From: Saccharina japonica
Lineage: Eukaryota > Sar > Phaeophyceae > Laminariales > Laminariaceae
Assembly: GCA_008828725.1 (NCBI GenBank)
Contig: MEHQ01000140.1
Location: forward strand, 1,417,897-1,481,896
Direction: 5' to 3'
Length of the DNA: 64,000 nt
Of this stretch, positions 10,309-21,559 are shown in pieces. The notes below the pieces were generated by a model, which worked only from the letters and a program-made list of their open reading frames with translations, was not told where the DNA came from and did not search any database. Each line of letters opens with the position of its first letter. The first letter of the stretch is position 1. A program made the translations under genes and the position numbers.

Positions 10309-11554
10309 CTCGCAGTATCCGAAGTACATAAACCCGAAATACTGCGAGTACACGAAGTATCTGACGTATTTATTCTCGAAAATACTTTACTCCCACAGGT
10401 ACTGAGCATCTGTGCAAGACTGCAGTGAAAAACACACGTACAATTAACGGAGGAGACTACGCATTTTTGCTGGTGCTGCTTGTACTGACCAGCTGGTACT
10501 GACTGGTAATGCGGTGCAACAGGGTATGATTTTGACTGGTAATGCGGTGCAACTGGGTATGATACAGCAGCATGTGCCAGCTGATATGAACAATTTTCAG
10601 CAGACGAAGACGACGCCCAAGTCTGCCCAATGGTGCGCCGCTGCTTCATCGCAGAGTTTGCTCTGCTCTGGCCGTCAAGCTGTTACCGTTTTCGCTCGCT
10701 CTCCCTCGTTGCAACTTGGAGATACTGCTGCTGCTTCGACTACATATTATACGTAACTGCTGTGCTGCGATTGCTCGACTGCCGTGCTTGCCAAAGCCGC
10801 CCTCGGGTGGAAGGCGATGATCACACCACATCATAGGCATAGGATCATCGTAGGGTATAGTATGTACGAGTACGAGCAGGTGTATACCTGGTTATGGACT
10901 CGTACTTGTCCTGCTCTTTGGTGGTGTTGAATGTTGAAGCTCAGAGGACAGAGGACACGATTGAGGAGGGCCGTCCGTCGTCTTGCGATATTTTGATATT
11001 TTGCGAGCATGAAAGGCTCGACTTCATGGTTCGCTATTCCTCACTCTCGGCCCAGCAAGCGGTCTGAAGTGCATACATACATATGTATCTAGTGCCGTGT
11101 GGAGAAACAAATATGCGCTCGAGCCAGCGGCACGCTGACTGCAGACTGCAGCTGCTACTGTTCGTAGGAGAGTAGTTCTTGAGTTCGCGGAGGCAGTAGG
11201 ATCACGGCAGAGGAGGTGGATGCACAATTTGAGTTACAGCAGTGCGCAAGTCCTTCATTAAACTTGTTCATGTATACTAACGCGGTAGCTGCAGCAGCTT
11301 AGACATCAGCGCATCCCTGCAGGCTATCTTACTCGCTCGCTCACCGTTGCGGAGGTAGAGCTCTGTCCGGCGTTCCGTTGATGTAGAGCTGTCGAACCTT
11401 TTAACTTTTTTTCTTCAAAAGGCGGCGCGGTCGCCGTCATGGAGTTCCATATTTGATCTAAACTACACTCAGTAGGGGACGGGGGACAGCTCACTCTAAA
11501 AGCAAAACACGCTGTGAACTCAATCAGCGACTGCTGTCCCTGTGCCCCACCAGC
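10309..11554. other. Intergenic, upstream of the SDR gene
   Basis: No gene supported. The first 100 bp continue the agtatccgaagtac-type near-palindromes interrupted by the LTR element. A direct repeat gactggtaatgcggtgcaac...gggtatgat occurs twice at 10500-10565. The 5' flank of the SDR gene has no recognisable TATA element. Confidence 0.5.
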
Positions 11555-14500
11555 ATGGCCATCGATGGCGTTCCCTGGACCTTTACGGCACTTCTAGCGC
11601 TGTCTCTCCCTCCCGCATTGCTGCTCCTGCTCGCCAGGCGCTCCAAAAGGTCAGAGAACAACATCAGCTCCCGCCGCAGGAGCATGCGTACGGCCAGGAT
11701 AATGACACATATGTCGACACCCGCGATACCACGGATGCAGGCTACGTCTCGTAGCAGCGGGGGCAGGGAGACGCTCGTCGCCTCTCTTTTCCCTAGAGCG
11801 CACACGCGCCTCGGGAGCGCAGCAGCGAAGGTTTTTATGTTCGCGTGCACTGCTGCTGTGATGATTCCGGATGATGTCGGCGCGTTTGTACAGGGAGCGG
11901 GGTGTATTTTGACGGTTCGAAAACTCCCCGCGTTGACGTTGTCTCACACGAACTCGAATTCGAGGTCGAGGTGGGAGCGAGTTCTCAAGCACGGCGGCGC
12001 ACGCCGGAGGTGGGTTGTGGGTTGGTAGGTCGATTGTTGGTGTGTTGATACTGATGTTTGTTTCGGTAGCGCACCCTGTTTTTGTAGACAGAGTACATAC
12101 CTGGTACCTGGTATACCAGTACGCAGGTGTTTTGTGTTTTGGCTTTGGGTGTGCGCCCGGGTTTGCGCGTTTGCGCTACCACTACAGTACGTACAGCAGC
12201 GGTACTCGTTCTCATAATGCAGCAGCAGCAGCAGCAGCAGCAGCAGCCGTGCAGTAGTACGAACAACACCAGCAGCAGTGGTATCGTCGTTTGAGCTGTC
12301 ATGCAACTACTGTACGGTCCCACCAAAACGAGCCGGAACAGAGGAGGAGGAATGGGTCTCTTTTCCTTCTCTCATGAACTCTTTCTACGTGTACTGCTTG
12401 TGTATGTACGGGCTCTCACTAATAACAATGGGGCTTGCCAACACACTGGCACGTGCTTTGGGCAGCGTTGTGAGTTATGAACACCAGCGAAAGGGACGGT
12501 TAGGCCGTGCTGCGCGCGAGAGGGGTACCGGACGTTCCTGTCGCACGCTGTCTGTTGTCCCACCTCTACTGCATGCCCCGTCGGCGACGCCGGCGACGCG
12601 TTTCATACTCGCATAACAACAAACCACGTCAACACGACTGTGGTGGCGCAGAAACACCAGGAGGCGGGGGCAAACGCACAACAAGCGACGACGCGTAGAG
12701 CATACCTGGTACATTATTTCGGCACGTATGCATATACAACCAAATATTAACACTCCCAGCCGCCCCCCCGTCCCGCCCTACCCCCTCCCGCTACGCCTCC
12801 TTCCCTCCCTCAAACCCCCTATATGTAGGCGTTCAACCAGCTCCTACCTGGCGGGCAAGGTGGTCTGGATAACAGGCGCATCGTCGGGGTTGGGCGAACA
12901 GCTTGCGATAGCCGCCGCCGCGGGGGGGGCGAGGGGCGTCATAATCAGCGGCCGGCGAGAGGACGCGCTGGAGAGGGTGCGTCAGGCCTGCGAGGACGCC
13001 CGGCCGTCGGCGTGGGCGGAGGGAGCTGGTGGGGTGCGAGTTCTGCCGTTCGACGTCGGGGACCTGGGTTTCGTGGAGAAGGAGGCCACGAGCCGGGCGG
13101 TGGGGGAGTTCGGGACGGTGGACGCGCTCGTGCTCAACGCTGGGGTACGAACAAAAACGATGGTTCTTAGAGTTTTTTTTCTTGTATTAGAGTTTCTGCT
13201 TCGCGTCTGTCGTCTGTCTGTCGTTGTGTCCGCCGCTGGTGCTGTTGGTGCTGCTGATGCTGCTGCTTGTCGTTCGCCCGTTTGTTATTTCGGGGTGGCA
13301 CGCTGCTCGTCGTGTCATGCAGTGCAGTCAGTGCGAGCGCGAGGTTCCGGAGAGCTTCTAGTCTTGGCGCTGTACACTAGTCATAGCAACGGCGATTGGT
13401 GATTTTGAGGCGCGAATGTTGGGTCACAGCCAGCCTCCAGCCACGCGTGCGTCAACCGTCATCTATATTTTTTTTAGGTGACACACTTGACGAAGTGCTC
13501 GTGTGGTTCTTGCCCCCTTGCCGTATTGCGTCTGTAGCATATTCTTCCTGTCGCTCGAGCATCGTCACACCGATGGACAACCATTGTGTATGGATACCGA
13601 CCGCGGCGGAAGCGTGACGTTTATGCTGGCTGGAGAACTTCTCGGAATGCCGTTTTTTTTGCCGCTGCCATTTATCGGTCCTCTGATATACTCGAAGTAT
13701 GTAATTAAATACCAGGGCATATATTTATAAAATTAAAAGAAAAAAAACGGCCGGAAAATTACGGTGTCCCCCCTTTTGTCTTGTCGCGCGCCCTGTTGCT
13801 GAAGGATGTACGGGTAGGAGTTGCCGCGTGATGTAAGAGGGACAGCGGGCCAAAAGAAGGATGGAGGCGTGCGCATCACCATCAACTAGAAGAAGCTGAT
13901 TCGCCGCGACACTCCCTTAGTGTCATTGTTCTCCCTGCTCTGGCCGCCGCAGTGGTTACACACACCGCATGCAGTCCAGTACCTGGTACGTACCTAGTAG
14001 GTGTTAGTAGGCGCCCTTTTTCAACAAAAGATGGAGCCAACCGATTATCACTCAACTTCTTTCTATTCCTCTGCGCATCCTGCGCATCTACGCTCTCGCC
14101 TCCGTGGTCCGTCGTCCGTCGTTTGTTGTCCGTCCGTCCCCTTCATCTCTTCTTCTCGCGCAAAAAAAAAACTAATAAAATTATAAATGATTGAAAAACA
14201 AAACGCTGGAAGATTTCCACGCGCGGGAGCGTGGAAGAAACATCTCTTGACGTGGACAAGCGGGTCATGGACGTCAACTATTTCGGCGCCGTGGGCCTCG
14301 CAAAAGGGGTTCTTCAAGCTTGCGCGCCACCGCTGCGGGCGCCTGCGGGGGCGGGGGGCAAGACCGGACCAAGTGGCGGCGTTGACGGTGGCAGTGGCTG
14401 GACAGGGGCGGAGGTCCGTTTCGTAGTCGTGAACAGCGTGCAGGGAAAGTTCGGCATGGCGTTTCGCTCGAGCTACGCGGCCTCGAAGCACGCGCTGGTG

Positions 14501-15494
14501 GGCTTCTTCGACTGCTTGAGGGCGGAGAGGGGCCTGCAGGGGATCGGCGTTCTCAACGTTTTCCCGGGATACGTCAGGACAAGGTACGTATATCCAAGGA
14601 ATCGCGTTTTGCTGTTTGCTGTTTTCCCATATTCTTGTTCTTGTGTCGGCGGCCCTTTTGACCGAATTGAGAGGGGTGGGAAAAGCAGGTTTCTTTCTCG
14701 CCCCAAATCGAACAGCAAGTCGTTAGGACCATGGCCAGGATGTCGTGCACTCGCCTCCTCCCGCTGAAAAACCACTAACTTTTCGTTTCGTTTTGAAGGG
14801 TGGACCATACCGTGTTTTGCGCTTTCCCCTTCCTTTTTTGCTGCATATTTTCCTTCATCCACCCAACCGTCGACTAAAAGGGAACATTTGGTATCGTGTT
14901 GAAAAATGGAAAACGAAACATGAAAAAAACGCCGCGCCATGTGCTTCATTTATCTCCAGCATGCGAAAACACATTTGCGCCTTGTAGCCCCAGTAAGCAT
15001 ATCTACCCCCTCGAACCGCGGTGGCGCGATATTCCCAACCCCCGTGCATGCCATGAGTACACCCGTCCGCCCCCCCGCTCGCTTATTCCCCACCCGCCCT
15101 CCCTCCCTCCCTCCCCCCATCCCCCCCAAACCTCCCTCTCCCCACCTTACCTCCCACCCTCCTGCCACCCCTCCCCTGCCTGGCCGCTGTTACTCCTCGC
15201 GAACGTTGTGCTGGTGAAATTCACCTGCCCCCCCGCCCCCCGTCGCTCACAAGTTTGTCGATGAACGCACTAACGGGGGACGGCAGCCAGCACGCTAAGA
15301 TGGACGCCACAACCGCGAGCGGCCGGGACCCGCGGGAAGTTGCCGACGAGATATGGGCGGCGGCAGCGGGGGGCAAGGAGGAGATGGTCGTCGCGGACCT
15401 GAAGACGAACGTCGCGGTGCTGCTGAGAGTGCTGGCGCCCCGGGTGCTGTTCGGGATCATGGCCAAGCGGGCGGCTAAAAAGGGAGCGCATTGA
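11555..15494 (+). CDS. Short-chain dehydrogenase/reductase, DHRS7/DHRS7B type (4 exons, 340 aa)
   Basis: Exons 11555-11649, 12829-13144, 14213-14583 and 15254-15494 join with GT-AG introns in compatible phases to 1,023 nt. The start context is ccagcATGG. Residues 7-27 form a hydrophobic anchor. The Rossmann motif TGASSGLG lies at 47-54 and NAG at 135-137, split exactly at the exon 2/3 junction. The active-site Ser is residue 212 (NSVQGK) and YAASK gives Tyr225 and Lys229. The C-terminal part (SMNALTGDGS, MDATTASG, IMAKRA) closely resembles DHRS7-family proteins. These are NAD(P)(H)-dependent oxidoreductases of lipid, steroid or retinoid-like substrates held at ER-type membranes. The substrate here is unknown. 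Poly-C tracts precede the exon 2 and exon 4 acceptors. A (gga)n run follows the stop. The family call is strong; the first exon is slightly less certain. Confidence 0.9.
12218..12247 (+). repeat. (CAG)n microsatellite in SDR intron 1
   Basis: A run of cag/gca units (about nine) inside intron 1. One of many CAG/CTG tracts in the window. Confidence 0.9.
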
Positions 15495-15645
15495 GGAGGA
15501 GGAGGAGGAGGAGGAGGGAGGAGGAGGAGAAGGAGGAGGAGGAGGAGAGGAAGTGGTGGTGCACTTGAGATGGGGGTTTTGTTTTTTTTATGTCCGTGTT
15601 TTGGAGGGCGGTGTGGTCTCGTTGGAGAGGCGAGAGAGTGTGGAG
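15492..15645 (+). repeat. (GGA)n tract and 3' flank of the SDR gene
   Basis: Immediately after the TGA stop the sequence is almost pure gga/ggag to about 15551, probably within the 3' untranslated region. A G-run at 15641-15658 follows and opens a G-tract repeat copy. No clear AATAAA signal was seen. Confidence 0.7.
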
Positions 15646-15761
15646 GGGGGGGGGGGGGGTGTACTCATGTCGTGCACGGCCGTAGTCGTATGACCATAGA
15701 CCCTCGCACCCCTACAATCCGGGACGGAGCACGTTGGGTTTTCACCAACCAAGCGGGAGGG
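15646..15761 (+). repeat. G-tract repeat, short copy
   Basis: Begins with a G-run, then gtgtactcatgtcgtgcacgg, then ccgtagtcgtatgaccatag, ccctacaatccgggacggagc and gttgggttttcaccaacc. Same family and orientation as copies at 28218, 42945, 52081, 52189, 52710, 58287, 58348, 62878, 62948 and 63204. Confidence 0.85.
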
Positions 15762-15905
15762 GGGGGGGCGTACTCATTTGTTGCTTGCCTTAGTCATTTG
15801 ACCATTGACCACGCATCATCCCTTTCGAGACGGAGCACCGTTCCTACTCCTGCTTCCAACAGTTGGGCGCTCATTACGGGGAGAGAGAGAGAGAGAGAGA
15901 TAACT
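15762..15905 (+). repeat. G-tract repeat, variant subfamily
   Basis: Begins with a G-run, then cgtactcatttgttgcttgcc, tttgaccattgaccacgcat and tttcgagacggagcaccgtt. The same variant occurs at 28042-28190 and, shortened, at 63135-63200. It shares the gaccat..gacc..cgcat..gacggagc skeleton with the main family. A (ga)n run follows at 15880-15901. Confidence 0.75.
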
Positions 15906-17387
15906 AACCAGACGGACAGGCAGGTAGACAGATAGATTGGCAGGTAGACCAGTCAAGACAGAGAGACCAAACGTAAGTATGTAAACGCTATGTCGACTCT
16001 CTGCCTCTGTCTCGCCCAGCGAGCGCCACGACAGGTGGCGCAAAAACACGCGGTTTATGATTTGTCAAACAACTTTTCTTGTAAATGCTTTGCCTTCGCT
16101 TTCCTCGCGTGCCAGCTGCTGGCTGTGTCGCACAGCTATACCGTACAACAATTGTCTTGACAGTCGTAAATAAGAAGAAGCGTAGAAGCACGAAGGGGAA
16201 ACCCCGGGGGGGCGTTTTTTTTGTCGTGCAGCGCTCTTAAGTCCGTGTAGACCGCTGCTCGCATTTGTGTGGCATCTTGAGGTGTATTTTACATGACGGC
16301 CAAACGCGTGCGTGCGTGCGCCACTGGATGGTACTCGCACATGCCGCAAGCCTGCGTTCCGCGATTTATATCGCTTTCTATTTCCGTTGCGCGCAGAAAT
16401 ACGTATGGGTGCGTTGCTTTACTCGGTAAAACCTTTTATGGCATTTATTTACCGTTTGGCGGAACGGTCATATATTTCCGTGTGCCCCTCGACCATCATT
16501 TTATTTCTTCAATTTTGTTGGAAGTGTGTGGTGGGAATGCTTGTAGAATTTTTTGCTGTACGAGTAGAGACCTACAGCAGAAGTATTCAGTCCTGGTAAT
16601 TTTTCGCTTTGGATCTGAATTTTGGGAATATTTCGGGCTTATGTACGAGTAGCACCCTTCTCGTGTGTTGGGTGGTGGCTGGGACCGAATGATTGGTCCA
16701 TGCTTTATAGAGTGTCCCACTGATGATTGGTCCATGCATTATAGAGCGTCCCTCGGGCATCCCATGGTAACTGGAAGCGCGGAGAAACGTGTTCGAAAGT
16801 CTACGTAAATTACCTGATTTTGCAGATTTATGCTCTCGGAACCGAGGGTCTGAAACTTTTACGTCTCGATACGACGACGAACGCGGGCACTAGAACTGAG
16901 AACTGCTGCGGTATCTCTCGGGGGGGGGGGTTCACAAAGACAGTTTCCGTGCCGTGCCCGTCCGGTGGACCGCAGTGTCTCTCAAGAAGTCCACCCCAAG
17001 GAGTTAGAGAGGACGGGCCTCTTGTGTATCCTCGATGAGAAGGTTATCCACACTCCTCCGGGGGCGGAGAATATCCGGCGAATTGAGCGTGAACTTTTGG
17101 CGAGAGGAGGAGAGGTATGATACGACCGGTTGCAGGAGTACCACTGGAAGGAGGCAGTCGGTGCACGCGTTGCGGTTCGTCCCTCGCCACCCCGTACCGC
17201 CGTGCCTAGGTGTATTTTTAGACACGGTGCTCGTCTGTGCAGTAGAATCCCCCAGTTTTAGTCTGGGTGGGGGGTCGGTCACCTCTGTTGTAATGGAAGG
17301 TCCATACGTGCCCGGACGTGTGCTATCATCCGATAGAGGTAGCACTTTTTGGCTGAAATCGTTTCTGGATGATATATATAGGGCTCC
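15906..17387. other. Intergenic with one doubtful exon
   Basis: No confident gene. A direct repeat gattggtccatgc...atagag.gtccc occurs at 16690-16755. The only coding-like stretch is 16942-17114, listed separately. Confidence 0.45.
16942..17114 (+). CDS. Possible single exon of an unknown protein (doubtful)
   Basis: One frame is open from about 16942 and has good amino-acid composition, including HPKELERTGLLCILDEKVIH and TPPGAENIRRIERELLARGG. It is followed by GAG|GTATGA, a plausible donor, and a frame-closing TGA lies just beyond. A possible acceptor is acaaagacag at 16932-16941. No partner exon was found upstream or downstream before the tandem duplication at 17381. It may be a remnant of a mobile-element protein. 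I recognise no family. Confidence 0.25.
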
Positions 17388-17476
17388 TTAACCCATTCAG
17401 AACTGACAAAAAATATCCTACACTAATTCCAAGTAGTTTATCCCCAAATAATTTGGACCAGTTCTTAAGGGGTTAC
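17388..17476. mobile_element. TTAA-ended palindromic MITE, copy 2
   Basis: ttaacccattcagaactg at the left and ccagttcttaaggggttac at the right. 89 bp, within copy 1 of the 401-bp tandem duplication. Confidence 0.8.
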
Positions 17477-17788
17477 TAACCCAAAATTGTCGGACTTTCG
17501 TTCCTGTGTTGGAACATTGTTCATTGTATACTTAAGACATGGTACTCTTCATCGGGTAGCATTTTTATTTTCCTTCGACATCGGTTTTTGGGGGAGGTAT
17601 ATATGGAGCTAGCTCCTCGAGTGACCAGCACCCTCAGAAAATACATGGTGCACCTTTACCATACCATGCGTGCCCGGTTCAAACGTACTAATCTGGTCAA
17701 AATCCCCAAGCACCACCACCATCATCAGCTGTCCACACGTCCACACCACATGTTACATGATTAGGCAACTACTGGATGATTGGGCTCC

Positions 17789-17877
17789 TTAACCCATTCA
17801 GAACTGAAAAAAAAAATCCCACACTAATTCCAAGTAGTTTGTCCCCAAATATGCGGGACCAGTTCTTAAGGGGTTAC
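17789..17877. mobile_element. TTAA-ended palindromic MITE, copy 3
   Basis: Nearly identical to the element at 17388-17476, carried along by the tandem duplication. Confidence 0.8.
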
Positions 17878-18225
17878 AAACCCAAAATTGTCGGACTTTC
17901 GTTCTACAGTAGTGTTGGAACATTGTTCATTGTATACTTAAGGCATGGTACTGTTCATCGGGTAGCATTTTTATTTTCCTTCGACATCGGTTTTTGGGTG
18001 AGGTATATGGAGCTCCTCAAGTGACCACCCTTATAAGGCTAAAATGGTGCACCTCTACCCTACTACCATGCGTCCCCGGTTCAAAAGTAATAATTTGGTC
18101 AAAATCCCAAGCACCACCACCACCATCAGCTGTCCACACGTCCACACCACATGTTACATTATCAGGCAATGTTAGACCATGCGTGCGCGCACCCAGGCAA
18201 GGGGTAATAGGCGTTCACACAACTC

Positions 18226-18313
18226 TCAACCCATTCAGAACTGAAAAACTTATCCCACACTAATTCCAAGTAGTTTTCCCCCCAATACGCGGGATCAATT
18301 CTTAAGGGGTTAA
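18226..18313. mobile_element. TTAA-ended palindromic MITE, copy 4
   Basis: Left end tcaacccattcagaactg, right end aattcttaaggggttaa. An independent third copy downstream of the duplicated pair. Confidence 0.75.
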
Positions 18314-20132
18314 CTCTCTCAAGAAAAAAAGAAGCTATTATTATTATATCTTACGTACGTACGTACTGGTTAAAACACCAAGCAACATCGCCACACCTAC
18401 TACGGCACACCGCTACGTACTACTAATATACCGCCCACGCTAACCAACCCACTTGCCACTCAAGTTGAAATGGTGCGCGGCTATCCGAGCGAGCGATCCC
18501 CACAAAAAGCAACCCCCCCCCAAAAGAGTGCCTGCCACCCGGCCCGCAGTTCTAAAAAGGGTTGGGTCTCGATCGAGCTCTCTCCACATCAAACCTACGG
18601 CGTGGTCACAAAAACGTCACAGATGTGATAAGACCGTTACGCCCCGCTCAACGGCTATTTTCTGTGCACCAGCGAGACGACGAGCGTGTAAAAAAAAAGA
18701 CGAGACCGCCCCGCTCCTGGCCAACGCTTGGAAATTCTCGAGAGAGGGAGAGGGAGGAAGAATAACAAAAATCGGGCCCGCCCGGGCTGGGTTACTACAC
18801 CAGAGCCCCCACAGAAAAACAACCCGATAAGTTGGCAGAGCAGGGTGGCCCAACAACCGTTTTCGTTCCACGGCAACATTCCTCTCCTGCAGCCTCAATA
18901 GCTATATCGGGCGACGACCCTAGAGACACCCAACAGCAGCCTGTGTGGCGCACGCACGTGAGCGAAACGCAAGGGATCCCACCGGCACACTGCTCGAGAC
19001 TGTGAAGCACACACCCAGCAAGCTTCTTTTTTTTGCGAGACACGACCACAGGACAACTCGACGAAGCGCGCGTGCTCAAGATGACGTTCTTTAGACGACA
19101 CATTTCTCCGCTTTTCCTCGCCGCTGCCACCGCCGCCGTCCCCCCCCCCCCTCCCCTTATCCGGCCTTCCCCTCCTCTCTCTTTCCAACAAAAGCGGGGG
19201 AAGGGGTGTCCTACGAGCTCCTGCCCGACACCTGACACGCGACATGGCTCGTCTAAAACGCAGCTTAATTTCCACACAACGAAACCAACCAATCGAAACA
19301 ACGAACGACACCCACAAACCAAGCCAATGACGACGTCGCAAAAAAAGAAAAGCAAGCAACAACTATATACCTGCTGGGGGGTATGTGCTTTGACTCGAGA
19401 AAAAAAAAAAGGAATATTTTTCCTGTAAAGGAATACTTTTCCTGTTTTTGTTTTGGTAATGTCAATATAGCCCGATGTACCTGGTACTGAGCAGTATACT
19501 GATATATTAGGCGACAAATGCAGAGGTGAGAAAATAGTGGATGCACAACTAGTAGTCGAACACGCCTCCAAGGGGCGAGGTTGACAGCCCACTTTTCGGG
19601 ACGAGGAAAAAGAGGAGGGGGGGGGGCGGCAAAAGGGGGGCCGGGCTACAATATGTTAAAAAAAATAGAGATGTACGTCAGAATAAGTGATGGTACGGGC
19701 GAAGGCTGCCGTGCCTTGAAACCGCCGCTGTCACCCATAGTACTGTACCAGGTAGACCATGACAGTAAAATAAAGTTTACTGTAAATAGTCCATGGGCCG
19801 TCACTATCCTTTACACTTTACACCGCAGGGCATCTTTCTAGAATCGGGGCCAAGGATGACGTCATACGGCAGCAGTACAACGACACCCAAGGGTTTTCGA
19901 CGAAAACTCGAACGAACAAAAAAAAAAGAGAGAAATATTTTCAACAAAAAAAGTAGAACGAAAGAAGTTGAGTCAACGAATCGACGAAAAACTACATGCT
20001 CCTTTTTCTCCACCTGTGCCTACGTACGAAGTATAACAAGTACCGCGGCTCTAAAAAAATAGAGATATTAAGTTCAGACAGACGGACCACGGAATGCAAT
20101 AAGGCGTCTTCCACTGTGGCCGCAATCACACT
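18314..20132. other. Intergenic, no gene seen
   Basis: A 265-codon minus-strand open frame (18795-19592) crosses this stretch, but it is Cys-rich and low in coding character, with no domain and no splice logic; I treat it as non-coding. C-runs lie at 19141-19152 and A-runs are common. Confidence 0.45.
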
Positions 20133-20210
20133 GCCCCCCCCCCCCCCCCCNNNNNNNNNNNNNNNNNNNNNNNNNNNNNNNNNNNNNNNNNNNNNNNNNN
20201 CCCCCCCCGC

Positions 20211-20243
<33 letters not shown>
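20133..20243. other. Assembly gap (50 N) inside a poly-C tract
   Basis: Eighteen Cs, 50 Ns (20151-20200), then about 43 further bases that are nearly all C. The gap is clearly caused by the homopolymer; its real length is unknown. Confidence 0.95.
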
Positions 20244-21060
20244 ACCCTCCCCTTCTGTTTAATCAACGCGGCTGCGGCTGGAGCCACGGCCGCGAAGCAC
20301 CCAAACCCCGTTTCCCCTCATTCACGACCAGGGTTTGTATACATCGGTGTGCATGCCTCCTGCGGGTAGGGCATCACCACACGACCGGCCTCCAATTCCA
20401 CCTCCTCAACTTCTACTGAAAAAACGCCATATCGCAGGGAGCGGGGGCACAAGTGCAATATGGGCCCCTGGTCTCGCGGTCGAACAGGACCTCCGCTATC
20501 CCCGGCGCGCGCGGCACAATTCGCCTCACGTCACCTCTGCCGACAGAACGAGACGGCTGGGGCATGTCACGGGGAGACGCCCCTCGTCGCCCTTACCGCC
20601 CTCATCGCCTCGCCGCGATGCCAAGACTCACGCCCGGCTCTCCTTCGCGTGCTTACTACGTACCACCAGATATACCTTGCCACTACGTATATATACGAGT
20701 ATGGAAACCCCGCATTTTCTTTTCGCTCACGAAACACGCGCCACCGCTTGGAAATAATCGCACAACAAACGTTAAAACAGCAGTGGCACACACCCCCCCC
20801 CTCGCCCCCCGCCCCCCGCCCGAGAAGACGAAAGTTGGCGGCGGAGGTGGCTTCTGGCGCTGCTTCCTCCCTTCGACCGCTGTTGGGTGCCCGGCTCGCC
20901 GTCAGCTCAACAAAACTGAACCGTAAAAGAGAGGAGTCCTCTCTCTATGCACCGCCACCGCCACCGCCACTGCCGCCCATGCAAAAATATAGGGGAACCA
21001 TCAATTGCGGCCACCACTTGTGCCCCTTCCACCGCTCCCACTGCCAGGGCATGACTCGCT
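20244..21060. other. Intergenic or intron/3' part of the coiled-coil gene, no exon assigned
   Basis: GC-rich DNA with long open frames in several phases but no recognisable domain. If the minus-strand coiled-coil gene continues past 21560, its next exon should lie here or lower. One weak candidate acceptor on the minus strand precedes 20880 (cacccaacag). Confidence 0.35.
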
Positions 21061-21262
21061 TTGGTCTGGTTCGGGTTTGATTCAGGTTTGGTTTGGTTTG
21101 GTCTGGTCTGGTTCGGTTTTGTTTCAGGTTTGGTTCGTTTTTTTATCAGGTTTGGTTTGGTTTGGTTTGGTTTGGTTTGGTTTGGTTCGGTTCGGCTTTG
21201 GTTTGGTTTGGTTTGGCTCGGTTTGGCTTGGTTTGGTTTGGTTTGGTTTGGTTTGGTTCAGG
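21061..21262 (+). repeat. (GGTTT)n satellite
   Basis: About 200 bp of ggttt/tggtt pentamers with interspersed ggttc and ggtct variants. The Gly/Leu/Trp/Phe-rich open frames over it are artefacts of the repeat. Confidence 0.95.
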
Positions 21263-21334
21263 TTGGTTATTTTTCTTCGGCTTGCTTCATACCGGTACAT
21301 ATATACTTGTTCTTGTAATGTCTATGCTCAGCAT

Positions 21335-21559
21335 TACTTCAGCTCGATTTTCTTCGCTTTCCTTTCCTTCGCTTTTCTTTTCTTTTCTTCGCCCTGATAT
21401 ATTTCGTCTTTGGACGCCTCCCCTCCCCTCCCCTCCCCTCCACTACTTCAGCTCGCTTTTCTTCGCTTTTCTTCGCTTTTCTTCGCCCTGATATAGTTCG
21501 TCTTTGGACCCGTTCCCTCTCCTCGCCTCCCCTCCCCTGTCTTACACTCCCCTCCTCAC
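21335..21559 (+). repeat. CT-rich low-complexity tract with a duplicated segment
   Basis: ttcagctcg(a/c)ttttcttcgctt and cttcgccctgatata(t/g)ttcgtctttgga occur twice (21338-21415 and 21447-21510), separated by (cctcc)n. On the minus strand it would be a purine-rich intron segment just after exon 21792-21560. Confidence 0.8.

Larger units (their letters stand above)
17381..18170 (+). repeat. ~401-bp tandem segmental duplication, two copies
   Basis: Copy 1 (17381-17770) and copy 2 (17782-18170) share the order: TTAA MITE, cccaaaattgtcggactttcgttc, tggaacattgttcattgtatact, gggtagcatttttattttcc, ggtgcacct, and ccacacgtccacaccacatg. Small indels (e.g. ctacagtag only in copy 2) show moderate age. 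Each copy carries its own MITE, so the duplication came after the MITE insertion. Confidence 0.9.

Noticed and set aside
18795-19592. 265-codon minus-strand open frame
   Set aside because: Cys/Ser/Gly-rich without ordered blocks. It runs through poly-C and poly-A tracts in other frames, and no domain or splice partner was found.
21061-21397. Hydrophobic Gly/Leu/Val/Trp-rich frames resembling a membrane protein
   Set aside because: They are translations of the (ggttt)n satellite in three phases.
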